Shown here piece by piece: positions 8,564-17,072 of a stretch of DNA of 64,000 nt. Positions within the stretch are counted from its first letter, which is position 1; the number at the start of each line of letters is the position of its first letter. The stretch comes from Gordonia terrae. Lineage in GTDB: Bacteria; Actinomycetota; Actinomycetes; Mycobacteriales; Mycobacteriaceae. The stretch spans positions 4,464,001-4,528,000 of the forward strand of contig NZ_CP016594.1 in assembly GCF_001698225.1 (NCBI RefSeq), in the 5' to 3' direction. Under the pieces are notes generated by a model. It had not been told where the DNA came from, ran no database searches, and saw only the letters and a list, made by a program, of their open reading frames with translations. The position numbers and the translations under genes were made by a program.

Positions 8564-9598
8564 ATGCCCACCAGAACATCTTTCGGACCACCGCTGCGTC
8601 GGATCAGACGCGCGATCGCACTGCTGTCGGCCGGCGTGGCGCTGACGGCAATGGCCGCCTGCGGATCTGACGACGCATCGTCGGCGCAGCGCGAGGTCAT
8701 CGACACACTCCGGATCGGGGTCATCGGCTCCAGCAATGTGATCGCCGGTCCGGTCGGCTTCGCCCACAGCCGCGGGGAACTTCTCGAGGCGTTGGCCCCG
8801 CTCGGCGTCGACAACGTCGAGGTCTTCAGCTTTCCGAACGGACCCGATCTCAATCAAGCACTGATCGGTGGACGTCTCGACGTCGCGAGCTACGGTGACA
8901 CCCCCGCGCTCGTCGCCCGCGGCTCGGGTCTGCAGACTCGCCTGCTGACGATCAACCAGTTCGACAACGATGCCGGCGTGGTCGCCAAAGACCCGTCGAT
9001 CCGTTCGCTGGCCGATCTGGCCGGCAAGAACATCGGCGTGCCGAAGGGGTCCTACATCGACCGCTATCTACGGGGCGCATTGGCCGAGCGGGGCATCACC
9101 GCGAATCTGATCCACCTGTATCCGGCCGATCAGGAGGCTCCGCTGAACTCTGGTGAGATCGATGGCGCGGCGCTGCCCGGCGTCATCCCGTCCGTGGCGC
9201 TGCAGACCTTCGAGGGCAAGGGGTTCCACCTCGTGGACTCGGTCTACCGGGACCATCCCGATCTCGCCGGCACCAGCGTGACGGTGAGCAGCGAGCAGTT
9301 CCTGGAGAAGAACCCGGAATTCGCCGCGACGTGGCAGCAACTGCACGCGTCGTCGGTCCGCTACGCGAAGGCGAACTGGGACGAGTACCTGCGATTCGAG
9401 CTGGGCAACTCCAAGGCACCCGAAGCCGCGGTCCGTGCCGCGGCCAACCCGGAGGGCTATTCCGAGGAGGCGTTCCCCGCGCGCGCCGTCGAATTGCTCA
9501 CCGGCACCAAAGCCTTCCTGGTCCAACAGGGCAGCATCGATGACGACTTCGAACTCGACTCCTGGCTCCAGCGTCCCACCCCGGGACCGAACCCGTGA
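8564..9598 (+). CDS. ABC transporter substrate-binding lipoprotein, sulfonate/nitrate family
   Basis: The extracytoplasmic binding protein of the importer, 344 residues. A basic n-region (LRRIRRAIA) and hydrophobic stretch lead to a lipobox with Cys33 (TAMAAC), so it is a lipid-anchored protein. The mature part has the NMT1/SsuA-type order: an N-terminal VIGSSNVIAGPVGFA strand, GGRLDVASYGDTPAL, and KNIGVPKGS. It follows the ferredoxin by 48 nt and its stop overlaps the start of the flavin monooxygenase pseudogene. The ligand is presumed to be an organosulfur compound. Confidence 0.9.
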   Translation: MPTRTSFGPPLRRIRRAIALLSAGVALTAMAACGSDDASSAQREVIDTLRIGVIGSSNVIAGPVGFAHSRGELLEALAPLGVDNVEVFSFPNGPDLNQALIGGRLDVASYGDTPALVARGSGLQTRLLTINQFDNDAGVVAKDPSIRSLADLAGKNIGVPKGSYIDRYLRGALAERGITANLIHLYPADQEAPLNSGEIDGAALPGVIPSVALQTFEGKGFHLVDSVYRDHPDLAGTSVTVSSEQFLEKNPEFAATWQQLHASSVRYAKANWDEYLRFELGNSKAPEAAVRAAANPEGYSEEAFPARAVELLTGTKAFLVQQGSIDDDFELDSWLQRPTPGPNP

Positions 9599-10659
9599 CC
9601 GGGCCTCGATTCGGTGTGTGGGCCAATGTCTACGGCACGTGGGCCTCGGCACACCATCCCGCCGACCCGGTAGACGCGTCCTGGGAGCGCAACCTGGCAC
9701 TGGTCCGCCGCGCGGAGGAACTCGGGTTTCACAGCACACTGATCGCCCAGCACGTGATCAACCCGTTCTCGTCGGAATGGGATCAGCTCGAGACATGGAC
9801 CTCGGCAGCCGCACTCGCCGCGTCGACGTCCACGATCGAATTGATCGCCGCCATCAAGCCGCTGCTGTTCCATCCGGTGGTGTTGGCCAAACAGGCCGCC
9901 AACATCGAGGAGATCTCCGGTGGTCGACTGTCCCTGAACGTCGTCAACGCATGATTCCGTCCCGAGCTCGAGAAGGCCGGGATCGCGTTCCCCGAGCACG
10001 ACGATCGCTACGGGTACGGCGTCGAATGGTTGACCATCGTCCGCAAGTTGCTCAGCGGGGAGAGGGTCTCGCACGAGGGACGGTATTTCAGCATCGACGA
10101 CTATCAGATCAACCCCACCGGACGTTTCCGGTCACGTCCGGAGATCTACGTCGGCGGAGAATCCGATCCGGCCCGCGACCTGGTGGCGGCCCAGGGCGAC
10201 GTGTGGTTCATCAATGGTCAACCGATCGAGCGGGTCCGAGAACTCATCGCCGACGTCGGCCGGCGCGAACGGACCGGCGCGCCTATCCGTTACGGACTGT
10301 CGGCCTTCGTGATCGCCCGTGACGCTGCCGAATCCGCTCAGCGCGAGCTCGATCACCACTGGAAGCTGAACGAGCTCGATCAGCCCGTCCTGGCGAACAT
10401 CGCCGGCGGTGCCGACGAGAAGGCGGTGATGTTCCAGACGTTCGCGCGCTACCCCGCGATCGGCACGAACGGCGGTACCGCAGCCGGGCTCGTCGGGTCC
10501 TACGACGAGGTGGCCGACCGGATCGCGGACTTCCATCGGGCCGGGATCGAGACGTTCATGCTGCAGTTCCAGCCCTTCGAGGCCGAGATGGAACGCTTTG
10601 CGGCGGAGGTGGTCCCGCGCGTGCACGAGCGCCTCGGAGCGGCTGTCGCGGCTCCCTGA
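9595..10659 (+). pseudogene. LLM-class flavin-dependent monooxygenase, SfnG/SsuD-like, interrupted by an in-frame TGA
   Basis: A bacterial luciferase-like monooxygenase of the dimethylsulfone/alkanesulfonate class. Reading starts at GTG 9595, overlapping the binding-protein stop, and runs through FGVWANVYGTWA and GGRLSLNVVNA. A TGA follows at 9952-9954, and the same frame then continues without another stop to 10659 (FRPELEKAGI, PEIYVGGESDPARDL). Family members have Trp here (LNVV...WW), so TGG to TGA is the simplest change. The two pieces alone (119 and about 235 residues) each lack half of the barrel. It may be a true recent pseudogene or a sequencing error; no second mutation is visible, so inactivation would be recent. 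Confidence 0.85.
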
Positions 10660-10850
10660 AGTGCGAGCGAAGCGAGCCTCACCCAGCCCCCTGAGGTGCG
10701 AGCGAAGCGAGCCCACCCAGCCCCCTGAGGTGCGAGCGAAGCGAGCCTCACCCAGCCCCCTGAGGTGCGAGCGAAGCGAGCCTCGAAGGGCTCATCCCTC
10801 ACCGGACCCTTCGAGGCTCGTCGCTATCGCTCCTCGCACCTCAGGGAGCA
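10653..10850. repeat. 35-bp tandem repeat array (4 copies) closing on an inverted arm
   Basis: Four copies of a 34-35-bp unit with core CTGAGGTGCGAGCGAAGCGA start at 10656, 10691, 10725 and 10760, joined by CACCCAGCCCC. The first copy overlaps the end of the monooxygenase frame. The last copy runs into GCCTCGAAGGG, and a complementary arm CCCTTCGAGGCTCG...CGCACCTCAGGGAG follows at 10807-10849, so the unit is one half of the palindromic element also found at 1253-1380. The array looks like local amplification of one arm. No coding potential is apparent. Confidence 0.85.
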
Positions 10851-10990
10851 ACGGACGCCCGAGCCCATACGCGCAACAACCTCAGGGAGCAACGGACGCC
10901 CGAGCCCATACGCGCAACAACCTCAGGGAGCAACGGACGCCCGAGCCCATACGCGCAACAACCTCAGGGAGCGGAGGACGCCCGAGGGGC
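10839..10990. repeat. 41-bp tandem repeat array (3 full copies plus a partial)
   Basis: Units of exactly 41 bp begin at 10839, 10880 and 10921 with CCTCAGGGAGCAACGGACGC and continue to CGCAACAA; a shortened, diverged copy starts at 10962. The units are identical by eye. Their first 12 bases are the end of the palindromic element immediately upstream, so this array appears to be amplification of the opposite arm plus flanking DNA. No spacers of differing sequence are present, so it is not a CRISPR array. Confidence 0.88.
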
Positions 10991-11012
10991 GCACTCACTC
11001 AACTTGATTCGT

Positions 11013-11082
11013 GACCGACAGACCTCACCTCGACTCCCAGACTTCGATCGAAGTCTGGGAGTCGAGGTGAGGTCTGTCGGTC
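11013..11082. repeat. Perfect 70-bp palindrome with no loop
   Basis: Positions 11013-11047 and 11048-11082 are exact reverse complements over 35 bp each, centred on TTCGATCGAA, with no spacer. It lies between the 3' ends of two convergent genes (monooxygenase remnant and the hydrolase at 11131). It would form a very stable hairpin in either transcript or a cruciform in DNA. There is no T-run, so it is not a standard intrinsic terminator, although bidirectional termination is possible. A recombination or replication-related site is an alternative. Confidence 0.9.
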
Positions 11083-11130
11083 GGGCGAGCCGATGGTCTT
11101 GTCTGCTTTCTGACGGGAACTGCGCTGCCC

Positions 11131-12309
11131 TCACATCAGCGAGCGCAGGCCGCGTTCATTGTCGGACCGAGGGGCCGAGGGCGGGGAGGCGCGCAGGAAC
11201 TCGTCGGTGGCCTGCCGGATACTGCCCGAGATGGCGTGTCCGACATGACTACCGGAGTACCAGTGCACCTGACCGCCCCAATGGCGGTGTAGCTGTTGGG
11301 CGGCGGACACCGAGGTGACGCGGTCGTTGAGCGCCGCGACGACCATTCGCCGCTCGGGCGTCGGAATCGGTTCCACCGACAGCGGATTGATCACCGACGA
11401 CACCGCGCGGACCGGTTCGCTGCGCATCAGCGAGGCCAGATGACGGCCCTTGGATCCGCCGCGCTCCATGTGATGGGCGAGGGTGGCGTGCATCTCCAGC
11501 ATCGGCACGACGGCGAGGACCGAACTGACGCGGGGATCCATCGAGGCGACCATGGCCGCGATCGGGCCGCCGAGCGACGTCCCCGCGATCGCGATGTCGG
11601 CGGGCTCCTGACCCTCGATCCAGGTGATCAGCGAACGGATCTCGGCGATCGCCCGAATCGTGATGACGGTGTTGACCAGCGGATCGAAGCCCGGGTAGGC
11701 GACCTTCTCGACTCGGCGGGAGCCATGTGCCGGGAGGACGGGGAACACCACGTCGTAGCCCAGCTTGTTGTACAGATTGGCCGCGCGGAACGCGTAGAGA
11801 TCGTCGGCGCGCCCCTGCGCCGCCCCGTGGACCCAGATCAGCCAGCGACGACCGGCCCGGCGCCGCGAGAGCACACGTACCGAGGCGATCCCGTCGGCGT
11901 AGGGGTCGGCGGCGGCGATCGACTCCGGGAGGGGCACTGCCACCGAGTAGTCGATGTGATCGAACGAGGTGGTCCCGAAGGTCTTCCGGTCACGCGAGAC
12001 GATGCCGGGCGGCCCGGGGTCGAGGTGGATTCCCGAGGGTCCCAACGCGGCCAACTCCTCTGCGACACCGGTGCATCGGTGTACGCACTGCTCCACGAAC
12101 TCGATCGGCGGGATGTCCCGGATCACCGAGTTGATCGCGATGAACAGCTCGTCGACGGCGGTCTCCCCGACCATCCGCGGACCGCAGTCCGCCGCCGGAA
12201 CGCCCGCCCCCGGGTCGCCGCGACCGGCCGCACGCGAACTGCCGATCGCACGCGGCACCACCTTCGCGAACAACCCCAGCCGAGCTGCTCCGGACTCCCA
12301 GTCGATCAA
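11131..12309 (-). CDS. Alpha/beta hydrolase family protein
   Basis: A 392-residue serine hydrolase. The nucleophile elbow is AGTSLGG with Ser245; WLIWVHGAAQG near 156-166 supplies the oxyanion region and HVGHAIS near the C-terminus holds the candidate catalytic His. The N-terminal 90 residues are a helical extension. The start overlaps the stop of the WS/DGAT gene (ATGA), so it belongs to the same lipid operon. It may be a lipase or esterase acting on the products of the upstream acyltransferase; no signal peptide is seen. Confidence 0.85.
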   Translation of the reverse strand: MIDWESGAARLGLFAKVVPRAIGSSRAAGRGDPGAGVPAADCGPRMVGETAVDELFIAINSVIRDIPPIEFVEQCVHRCTGVAEELAALGPSGIHLDPGPPGIVSRDRKTFGTTSFDHIDYSVAVPLPESIAAADPYADGIASVRVLSRRRAGRRWLIWVHGAAQGRADDLYAFRAANLYNKLGYDVVFPVLPAHGSRRVEKVAYPGFDPLVNTVITIRAIAEIRSLITWIEGQEPADIAIAGTSLGGPIAAMVASMDPRVSSVLAVVPMLEMHATLAHHMERGGSKGRHLASLMRSEPVRAVSSVINPLSVEPIPTPERRMVVAALNDRVTSVSAAQQLHRHWGGQVHWYSGSHVGHAISGSIRQATDEFLRASPPSAPRSDNERGLRSLM

Positions 12310-13763
12310 CTCGCCTCCTGCGCCATCGCGTCATCGCTCTCGTTCTCGCCCACCGTCTGCCGTTCGAGCGCGTCAGCGGCTTCGACGGCCGCATCCGCCA
12401 CCCGCCTCAGGAACCGGGCGGGGTCGGGCATCGACTCCGGCGTCGCGATGAGGCCCATGCTGAGCTTGCCGGCGTAGCTGTACGTGGTGAGGTTGACGTC
12501 GGCTGGAGCGATGGCCAGTGCGAACGAGATCCAGTCGACGACCTCGATGTCCCCGACCCACCGCGTGGTGCGCGGACCGGGCATGTTAGCGGTGGTGATG
12601 TTGTTCATCACCAGCGGTGCACGATTCGCGGCCAGACCGCGGAAGATCGGGCCGAGCCGTCCGGTGTAGGTGGCCAGTACGTCGGTGAGTTCGAATCCGA
12701 CGGCGCGCCGGCAGTGCACGGTGGCGGCGCAGCTCGCCCCCGTGGCCGCGATCCGCTCGACCGGGTCGGCCAGATCCGACCGCAGATACGCCATGGCCGT
12801 AGCGATCTCGTTGCCCTGAACACGCGTCGAGGCCAGGTCCTTGCACACTCCGAAGATGGACACCGCGACTCCCGGTTCTTCGCCGCGAGCGATCAGTTCG
12901 GCCCGGATCGCCCCGGCGATGACCCCGTGCAGCGCACCGTTCACGGTCGTGCCGGTGGCGAGCGCGAGTCGCTGCACGGCGGCGAGCGGAATGTCCCCGG
13001 ACGCACAGATCCGGTCGGCGCCGCTGCGCGCGTTGAAGCTCGTCCGACGGACCGTCAACGGTTTCGGGATGAGGTCGGCGTTGCCGGCCTTGCGTTTCGC
13101 CGAGAATGCGCGCACCAGGGCCGACGCCGCGGACGGCAGATCGCGGATCATGCGCCGGGACTCCGAGCGCGCTGCACGCGTGAGTTCGTCGTCGTCGTGA
13201 TCGACCCGGGTGCGGTCGACCGGCGCCTGTCCGACGCGCTCGTCGGGCCCGGCGGTGGCGGCCATGAAGGTGTTCAGTGCGGCGAGTCCGTCGGCGACGG
13301 CGTGATGGACGCGCACCACGACCGCCTGCCGCCCGCCGGCGAGACCGTGAACGAGGGTCAGCCCCCACAGCGGTCGGCTGCGGTCGAGTTGCCGGACCGC
13401 GAGTTCGGACAGGATCTCGTCGAGCTCGGCACGTCCCCCCGGCGCGGCGACCCATCGCTCGTCCAGGTGCTGCCACACGTCGAAGTCGTTGTCGCGCACC
13501 CAGAACGGACGGGCGCCGTGTCCGCGCGCCCAGGCGAGCCGCTGGGTCGCGCGTGGAAACATCCCGAGGTGGTCGGGCAGGACGCCGGCGATCTCGGTCA
13601 GGCTGAGAGGACGGCCCCGCCGGGCGGTGTCGAGAACCGCAACCTTGAGCGTGTGCATCGGGTTCGACGCCGACTCCATGTTGAGCATGAGCGCGTCGGG
13701 ACCGGACATCCGTTCGGCGTCCGGAGTTCTGCTGGATCGGTCGATCTGCCTGACAGAATGCAT
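12306..13763 (-). CDS. Wax ester synthase/diacylglycerol O-acyltransferase (WS/DGAT) family protein
   Basis: A 485-residue acyl-CoA-dependent acyltransferase that makes wax esters or triacylglycerol. The catalytic motif HHAVADG is at 153-159 (His153, His154, Asp158). The C-terminal domain contains the NMNNITTANMPGP-type segment (here VMNNITTANMPGP) typical of the family. The start at 13763 is preceded by GGAAGGTGAG inside the end of the acyl-CoA synthetase gene; an internal ATG at 13709 (MSGPDALM) matches the usual family N-terminus and is a real alternative. It sits between a fatty acyl-CoA synthetase and a hydrolase, a coherent storage-lipid unit. Confidence 0.92.
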   Translation of the reverse strand: MHSVRQIDRSSRTPDAERMSGPDALMLNMESASNPMHTLKVAVLDTARRGRPLSLTEIAGVLPDHLGMFPRATQRLAWARGHGARPFWVRDNDFDVWQHLDERWVAAPGGRAELDEILSELAVRQLDRSRPLWGLTLVHGLAGGRQAVVVRVHHAVADGLAALNTFMAATAGPDERVGQAPVDRTRVDHDDDELTRAARSESRRMIRDLPSAASALVRAFSAKRKAGNADLIPKPLTVRRTSFNARSGADRICASGDIPLAAVQRLALATGTTVNGALHGVIAGAIRAELIARGEEPGVAVSIFGVCKDLASTRVQGNEIATAMAYLRSDLADPVERIAATGASCAATVHCRRAVGFELTDVLATYTGRLGPIFRGLAANRAPLVMNNITTANMPGPRTTRWVGDIEVVDWISFALAIAPADVNLTTYSYAGKLSMGLIATPESMPDPARFLRRVADAAVEAADALERQTVGENESDDAMAQEAS

Positions 13764-13766
13764 GAT

Positions 13767-15419
13767 TCAGCTCACCTTCCGTTGATTCGACGGGCCGGCA
13801 TCGAGTTCGCGCTTGAGGATCTTGCCGGTGGCGTTGCGCGGCAGTTCGTCGAGGAAGTACACGTCGCGCGGGACCTTGAACCCGGCCAGTTGGTCACGGA
13901 CCTGCTGCTGGATGTCGTCGGCGCCGATCTGCGCTCGCGGGGCCCGCACCACGTGGGCGACGAGTCGCTGACCGAATCTGTCGTCGTCGACACCGGTCAC
14001 CGCGACCTCGAGCACCTCGTCGAGGGCGCCGATCACCTGCTCGACCTCGAGCGGGTACACGTTCTCCCCGCCCGACACGATCATCTCGTCGTCGCGACCG
14101 ACGACGAAGAGCAGGCCGTTCTCGTCGAAGCGGCCGATATCGCCCGAGACCATGTGCCCGTCGCTGAAAGCCTTGGAGTCCGAACTGGTGTAGCCGTCGA
14201 AGCCGGAGTTGTTCGCGACCACGATGCGGCCGACCTCGCCGACGGGGACCTCTCGGTCGTCGTCGCCGAGAATGCGGACACTGGTACCGATGAGCGGTCG
14301 ACCGGCGGTGTCCGGCGCGACGCGAAGATCGGCGGGGGTGGCGGTGGTGATGAGCCCGGCCTCGGTGGCGTTGTAGCTGTTGTAGACCACGTCGCCGTAC
14401 CGGTCGAGGAATGCGACGAGTGCGTCGGAGCGCATCCGCGACCCGCTCGCGGTGGCGAAGCGCAGAGTCGGCATCGGATGGTCGTCGAGGACCTCGTCGG
14501 GGAGATCGGTGATGCGCTCGAGCATCACCGGTACGACGGCGAGGCCGGTCGCCGCGTGGTCGCGGACCAGTTCGAGCGTCGCCACCGGATCAAAGCGGCG
14601 GCGCATGATCATCGTGCACGTCATCGTCGCCGCGATCGCCACCTGCCCGAACCCCCACGCATGGAAGATCGGCGCCGCGATGACAGTCGATTCGCCTGCG
14701 CGCCACGGAATCCTGTCCAGCATCGCCGCCAGGGAGGCGACGTCGGTGCTCCCGCCGCGACGCGCTCCCTTCGGCGTTCCGGTGGTTCCCGAGGTCAGCA
14801 ACACGATGCGGCCGGCGCGAGCGGGCCGTCCGGGACGGGTTCCGCTGTTCGCACCGATCAGGCCGTCGACGGTGGCGCCCCGGTCCGACTCGCCCTCCGT
14901 CCACGCGTGGATTCGCCTCATCTCCGGAAGTCGCTGCGCCGCAGGCTCGACGACGGCGTCGAACTCGTCGTCGGAGATGAGGACGTCGGCCTGCTCACGG
15001 GCGAGTACGTCGGCGAGCTGGGGTCCGGCGAAGCCGGTGTTGAGGAGCACGGCATCGGCACCGAGCCGCGACGTCGCGGCGAGCGCCTCGATGAGACCGC
15101 GATGGTTGCGGCACAGGATGGCGACGGTGGCGACGGACGCGCCGGGGAGGTCACGGAGTCCGACGGCGAGTGCGTCGCAGCGGGCGTCGAGTTCACGCCA
15201 GGTGAGCTGTCCCGCCTCGTCGATGAGCGCGATGCCATCGGGATCGCGCGCCGCGGCGAGGCCGATCCCGCTCACCGGCGACGCACCGCCGTGCCGACGG
15301 AGGTTGAGCCCCATACGGATGTAGCGGTCGACTCTCGACGAGCCGAGGAAGCCACTGCGGATCAGGGTACGAACGAGCCACAACGCGGTGGTGACGCGCT
15401 CGCGGAGGTGCGAGATCAT
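13767..15419 (-). CDS. Acyl-CoA synthetase (AMP-binding, FadD-like)
   Basis: A 550-residue ATP-dependent acyl-CoA ligase. The AMP-binding P-loop LLTSGTTGTPKG is at 207-218, YNSYNATEAG near 347 corresponds to the A5 motif, SGDIGRFDENG to A7, and the catalytic lysine lies in LPRNATGKILK at the C-terminus. The N-terminal helix (LRERVTTALWLVRTLIRSG) is amphipathic and could contact membrane. Three nucleotides separate it from the WS/DGAT gene, which would use the acyl-CoA it makes. The PlsC-type acyltransferase lies 16 nt upstream. Confidence 0.92.
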   Translation of the reverse strand: MISHLRERVTTALWLVRTLIRSGFLGSSRVDRYIRMGLNLRRHGGASPVSGIGLAAARDPDGIALIDEAGQLTWRELDARCDALAVGLRDLPGASVATVAILCRNHRGLIEALAATSRLGADAVLLNTGFAGPQLADVLAREQADVLISDDEFDAVVEPAAQRLPEMRRIHAWTEGESDRGATVDGLIGANSGTRPGRPARAGRIVLLTSGTTGTPKGARRGGSTDVASLAAMLDRIPWRAGESTVIAAPIFHAWGFGQVAIAATMTCTMIMRRRFDPVATLELVRDHAATGLAVVPVMLERITDLPDEVLDDHPMPTLRFATASGSRMRSDALVAFLDRYGDVVYNSYNATEAGLITTATPADLRVAPDTAGRPLIGTSVRILGDDDREVPVGEVGRIVVANNSGFDGYTSSDSKAFSDGHMVSGDIGRFDENGLLFVVGRDDEMIVSGGENVYPLEVEQVIGALDEVLEVAVTGVDDDRFGQRLVAHVVRAPRAQIGADDIQQQVRDQLAGFKVPRDVYFLDELPRNATGKILKRELDAGPSNQRKVS

Positions 15420-15435
15420 CGTCGTCTCCTCGTGG

Positions 15436-16233
15436 TCAGCCCAGAACCGGGAACCGGCGGGAGCGGGCGAGGTGGTCCAGTGCGTGCTGCATGCGTTTGC
15501 GGACCATCTGGTCCACCTCGTCGTGTTCGGGGTTGTTGCCGAACTCGGCGGTGATGTCGATCGGGTCGAGAACCTCCGTCACCAGCTTCGACGGCAACGG
15601 GATGTTCGGCGGGAGGTGCGCGGTCAGACCGAACGGGAAACCGAAGGCAAACGGTGCAGTATCGGTACGGATCAGCTTGTCGAGTCGCAGGATTCGAGCG
15701 AGCGTGTCGCCACGATTGAGGAACAGCTGCGTCTCCTGCCCACCGATGGTGACGATGGGGACGATCGGCACGCCGGCCTCGAGAGCGGTGCGGATGTAGC
15801 CGGTACGACCGTGGAAGTCGATGGTCGCGCTCTGGCTGCTCGGGCGGAGAGCCTCCCATTCGCCGCCGGGGAACACGATCGTCGCAGCGCCCGCCCGCAG
15901 CGCGGCGACCGCGTTCTTGGGGTGAGCCGGGAGGAACCCGACCTTGCCGAAGATCTGTCTGCCCGCCCCGGTGAAGATGAGGTCGTGGGCAAGGGTGTAC
16001 AGCGGCCGGTCCGCCCCGAATTCGTCGGCGAACGCCACGCTGATCACCGGGACGTCGAAGGCCATCAGTCCGCCGGAGTGGTTGGACACGAGTAGTGCAC
16101 CGCCGTCGGGCACCTTGTCCATACCCCGCACCTCGGACCGGAAATAGGTTTTCGCCACGAGTTTCAGGACGGGCAGGACCCGCTTCACCCAGGTCTCGTC
16201 GCGTGCGGTGAGGTCGAAGGTCTCGGCGCTCAT
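15436..16233 (-). CDS. Lysophospholipid acyltransferase family protein (PlsC-like)
   Basis: A 265-residue acyltransferase predicted to transfer an acyl group to a glycerolipid or related acceptor. The motif-I equivalent is SNHSGG with His52, and FPGGEWE near 121-127 replaces the usual FPEGTR of motif III; this pattern is common to an actinobacterial subfamily. The ATG at 16233 is preceded by AGGAAA at a good distance. It is the first gene of the minus-strand lipid operon, reading out from the KstR-like boxes at 16339-16376. Confidence 0.88.
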   Translation of the reverse strand: MSAETFDLTARDETWVKRVLPVLKLVAKTYFRSEVRGMDKVPDGGALLVSNHSGGLMAFDVPVISVAFADEFGADRPLYTLAHDLIFTGAGRQIFGKVGFLPAHPKNAVAALRAGAATIVFPGGEWEALRPSSQSATIDFHGRTGYIRTALEAGVPIVPIVTIGGQETQLFLNRGDTLARILRLDKLIRTDTAPFAFGFPFGLTAHLPPNIPLPSKLVTEVLDPIDITAEFGNNPEHDEVDQMVRKRMQHALDHLARSRRFPVLG

Positions 16234-16338
16234 CGATCACATTTCCTGTGGGATTGCATCTGCGGTTCGCGCGGATCACCGCTTGATCAGCCGGGGCGAG
16301 CCCTCCGACCGGGGTCGATGTCCTCGGAACCGCAAAAT

Positions 16339-16376
16339 GAGAACACGTTCTAGTGGTTGAATTAGAACACGTTCTA
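16339..16376. promoter_or_regulatory. Two KstR-like palindromic operator boxes
   Basis: Box A is GAGAACACGTTCTA (16339-16352) and box B is TAGAACACGTTCTA (16363-16376). Both contain AACnnGTT; box B fits TnnAACnnGTTnnA, the published KstR consensus, perfectly. The boxes are 24 bp apart centre to centre and sit in the 197-bp gap between the divergent acyltransferase and thioesterase genes. A TetR-family repressor responding to sterol-derived acyl-CoA is the leading candidate, but another TetR protein with the same half-site is possible. Confidence 0.7.
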
Positions 16377-16430
16377 CATAGCGTCGCCACACTTCGTTAC
16401 CTATGCCACAACTGACTGATCGGTAGCCAC

Positions 16431-17072
16431 ATGGAGTTCATCCTGGAGGACATCTCCGAAGCCGAGGTCGCGCGTCGCCGCGCGGTCTACACCCCGCTCA
16501 CCGACACCGTTCGCGATCTCGTCGACGCGGTGATCCGCACCGAGGTGGCCGAGGAGGACCTCGACGAGGCGCGCCGGCGGATCGCCGAGGTGGTGGCCGA
16601 CCTGCGCAGTCGGCAGATGGACGGCGCCTTCGGGGTCCGACACACGCGCGAGAACACCGGCATGGCCTGGGGAAACGCGGTCATCGGCGTCCGCAACGCG
16701 CTGGCGCCGCCGCTCGACGTCGTGCACGTGGCCGACGGGGTCCGGAGCGAATTCACGCTGGGCGCGGCCTACGAGGGTCCACCCGGGCAGGTCCACGGCG
16801 GGGTGTGCGCGCTGGTCCTCGATCACGTCCTGGGCAACGCGGCGAGTGTGGAGGGCCCCTGCTACACCGGCACCCTCACCGTCCGGTACGGGCGGCCGAC
16901 ACCGCTGGGCGCGCTCGTCGCGCAGGCGTGGGTGACCGAGCAGAACGGACGCAAACGCATCGTCCGCGGCACGATCTCGGATGCCGACGGGGTGACCTGC
17001 GAGGCCGAGGGCGTGTTCATCGTGCCCCGGTCCGCGGCCGACGTCCCGTCGGTGCGCTGGTCGGCGGGCTGA
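16431..17072 (+). CDS. PaaI-family hotdog thioesterase
   Basis: A 213-residue acyl-CoA thioesterase-like protein. The hotdog core is in the C-terminal half: GPPGQVHGGVCALVLDHVLG holds the conserved helix (HGG...D), followed by strands TGTLTVRYGRPTPLG and GRKRIVRGTI. The N-terminal 70 residues are charged and probably helical, longer than in the smallest PaaI proteins. It is the first gene downstream of the KstR-like boxes on the plus strand and its stop overlaps the next start (TGATG). Confidence 0.88.
   Translation: MEFILEDISEAEVARRRAVYTPLTDTVRDLVDAVIRTEVAEEDLDEARRRIAEVVADLRSRQMDGAFGVRHTRENTGMAWGNAVIGVRNALAPPLDVVHVADGVRSEFTLGAAYEGPPGQVHGGVCALVLDHVLGNAASVEGPCYTGTLTVRYGRPTPLGALVAQAWVTEQNGRKRIVRGTISDADGVTCEAEGVFIVPRSAADVPSVRWSAG

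Noticed and set aside
9952..9954. TGA read as selenocysteine
   Set aside because: The family has Trp at this position, no SECIS-like hairpin follows directly and luciferase-like monooxygenases are not selenoproteins.
10653..10990. Possible CRISPR array
   Set aside because: The units are contiguous tandem copies without variable spacers, and no cas genes are nearby.
11004..11318. ORF across the 70-bp palindrome
   Set aside because: It overlaps the 3' end of the hydrolase gene, contains the palindrome and has no family features.
12714..15554. Long plus-strand open frame of about 946 codons
   Set aside because: It runs antisense to the WS/DGAT and acyl-CoA synthetase genes, is Arg/Asp/His-rich and shows no domain; it is a by-product of high-GC codon use.
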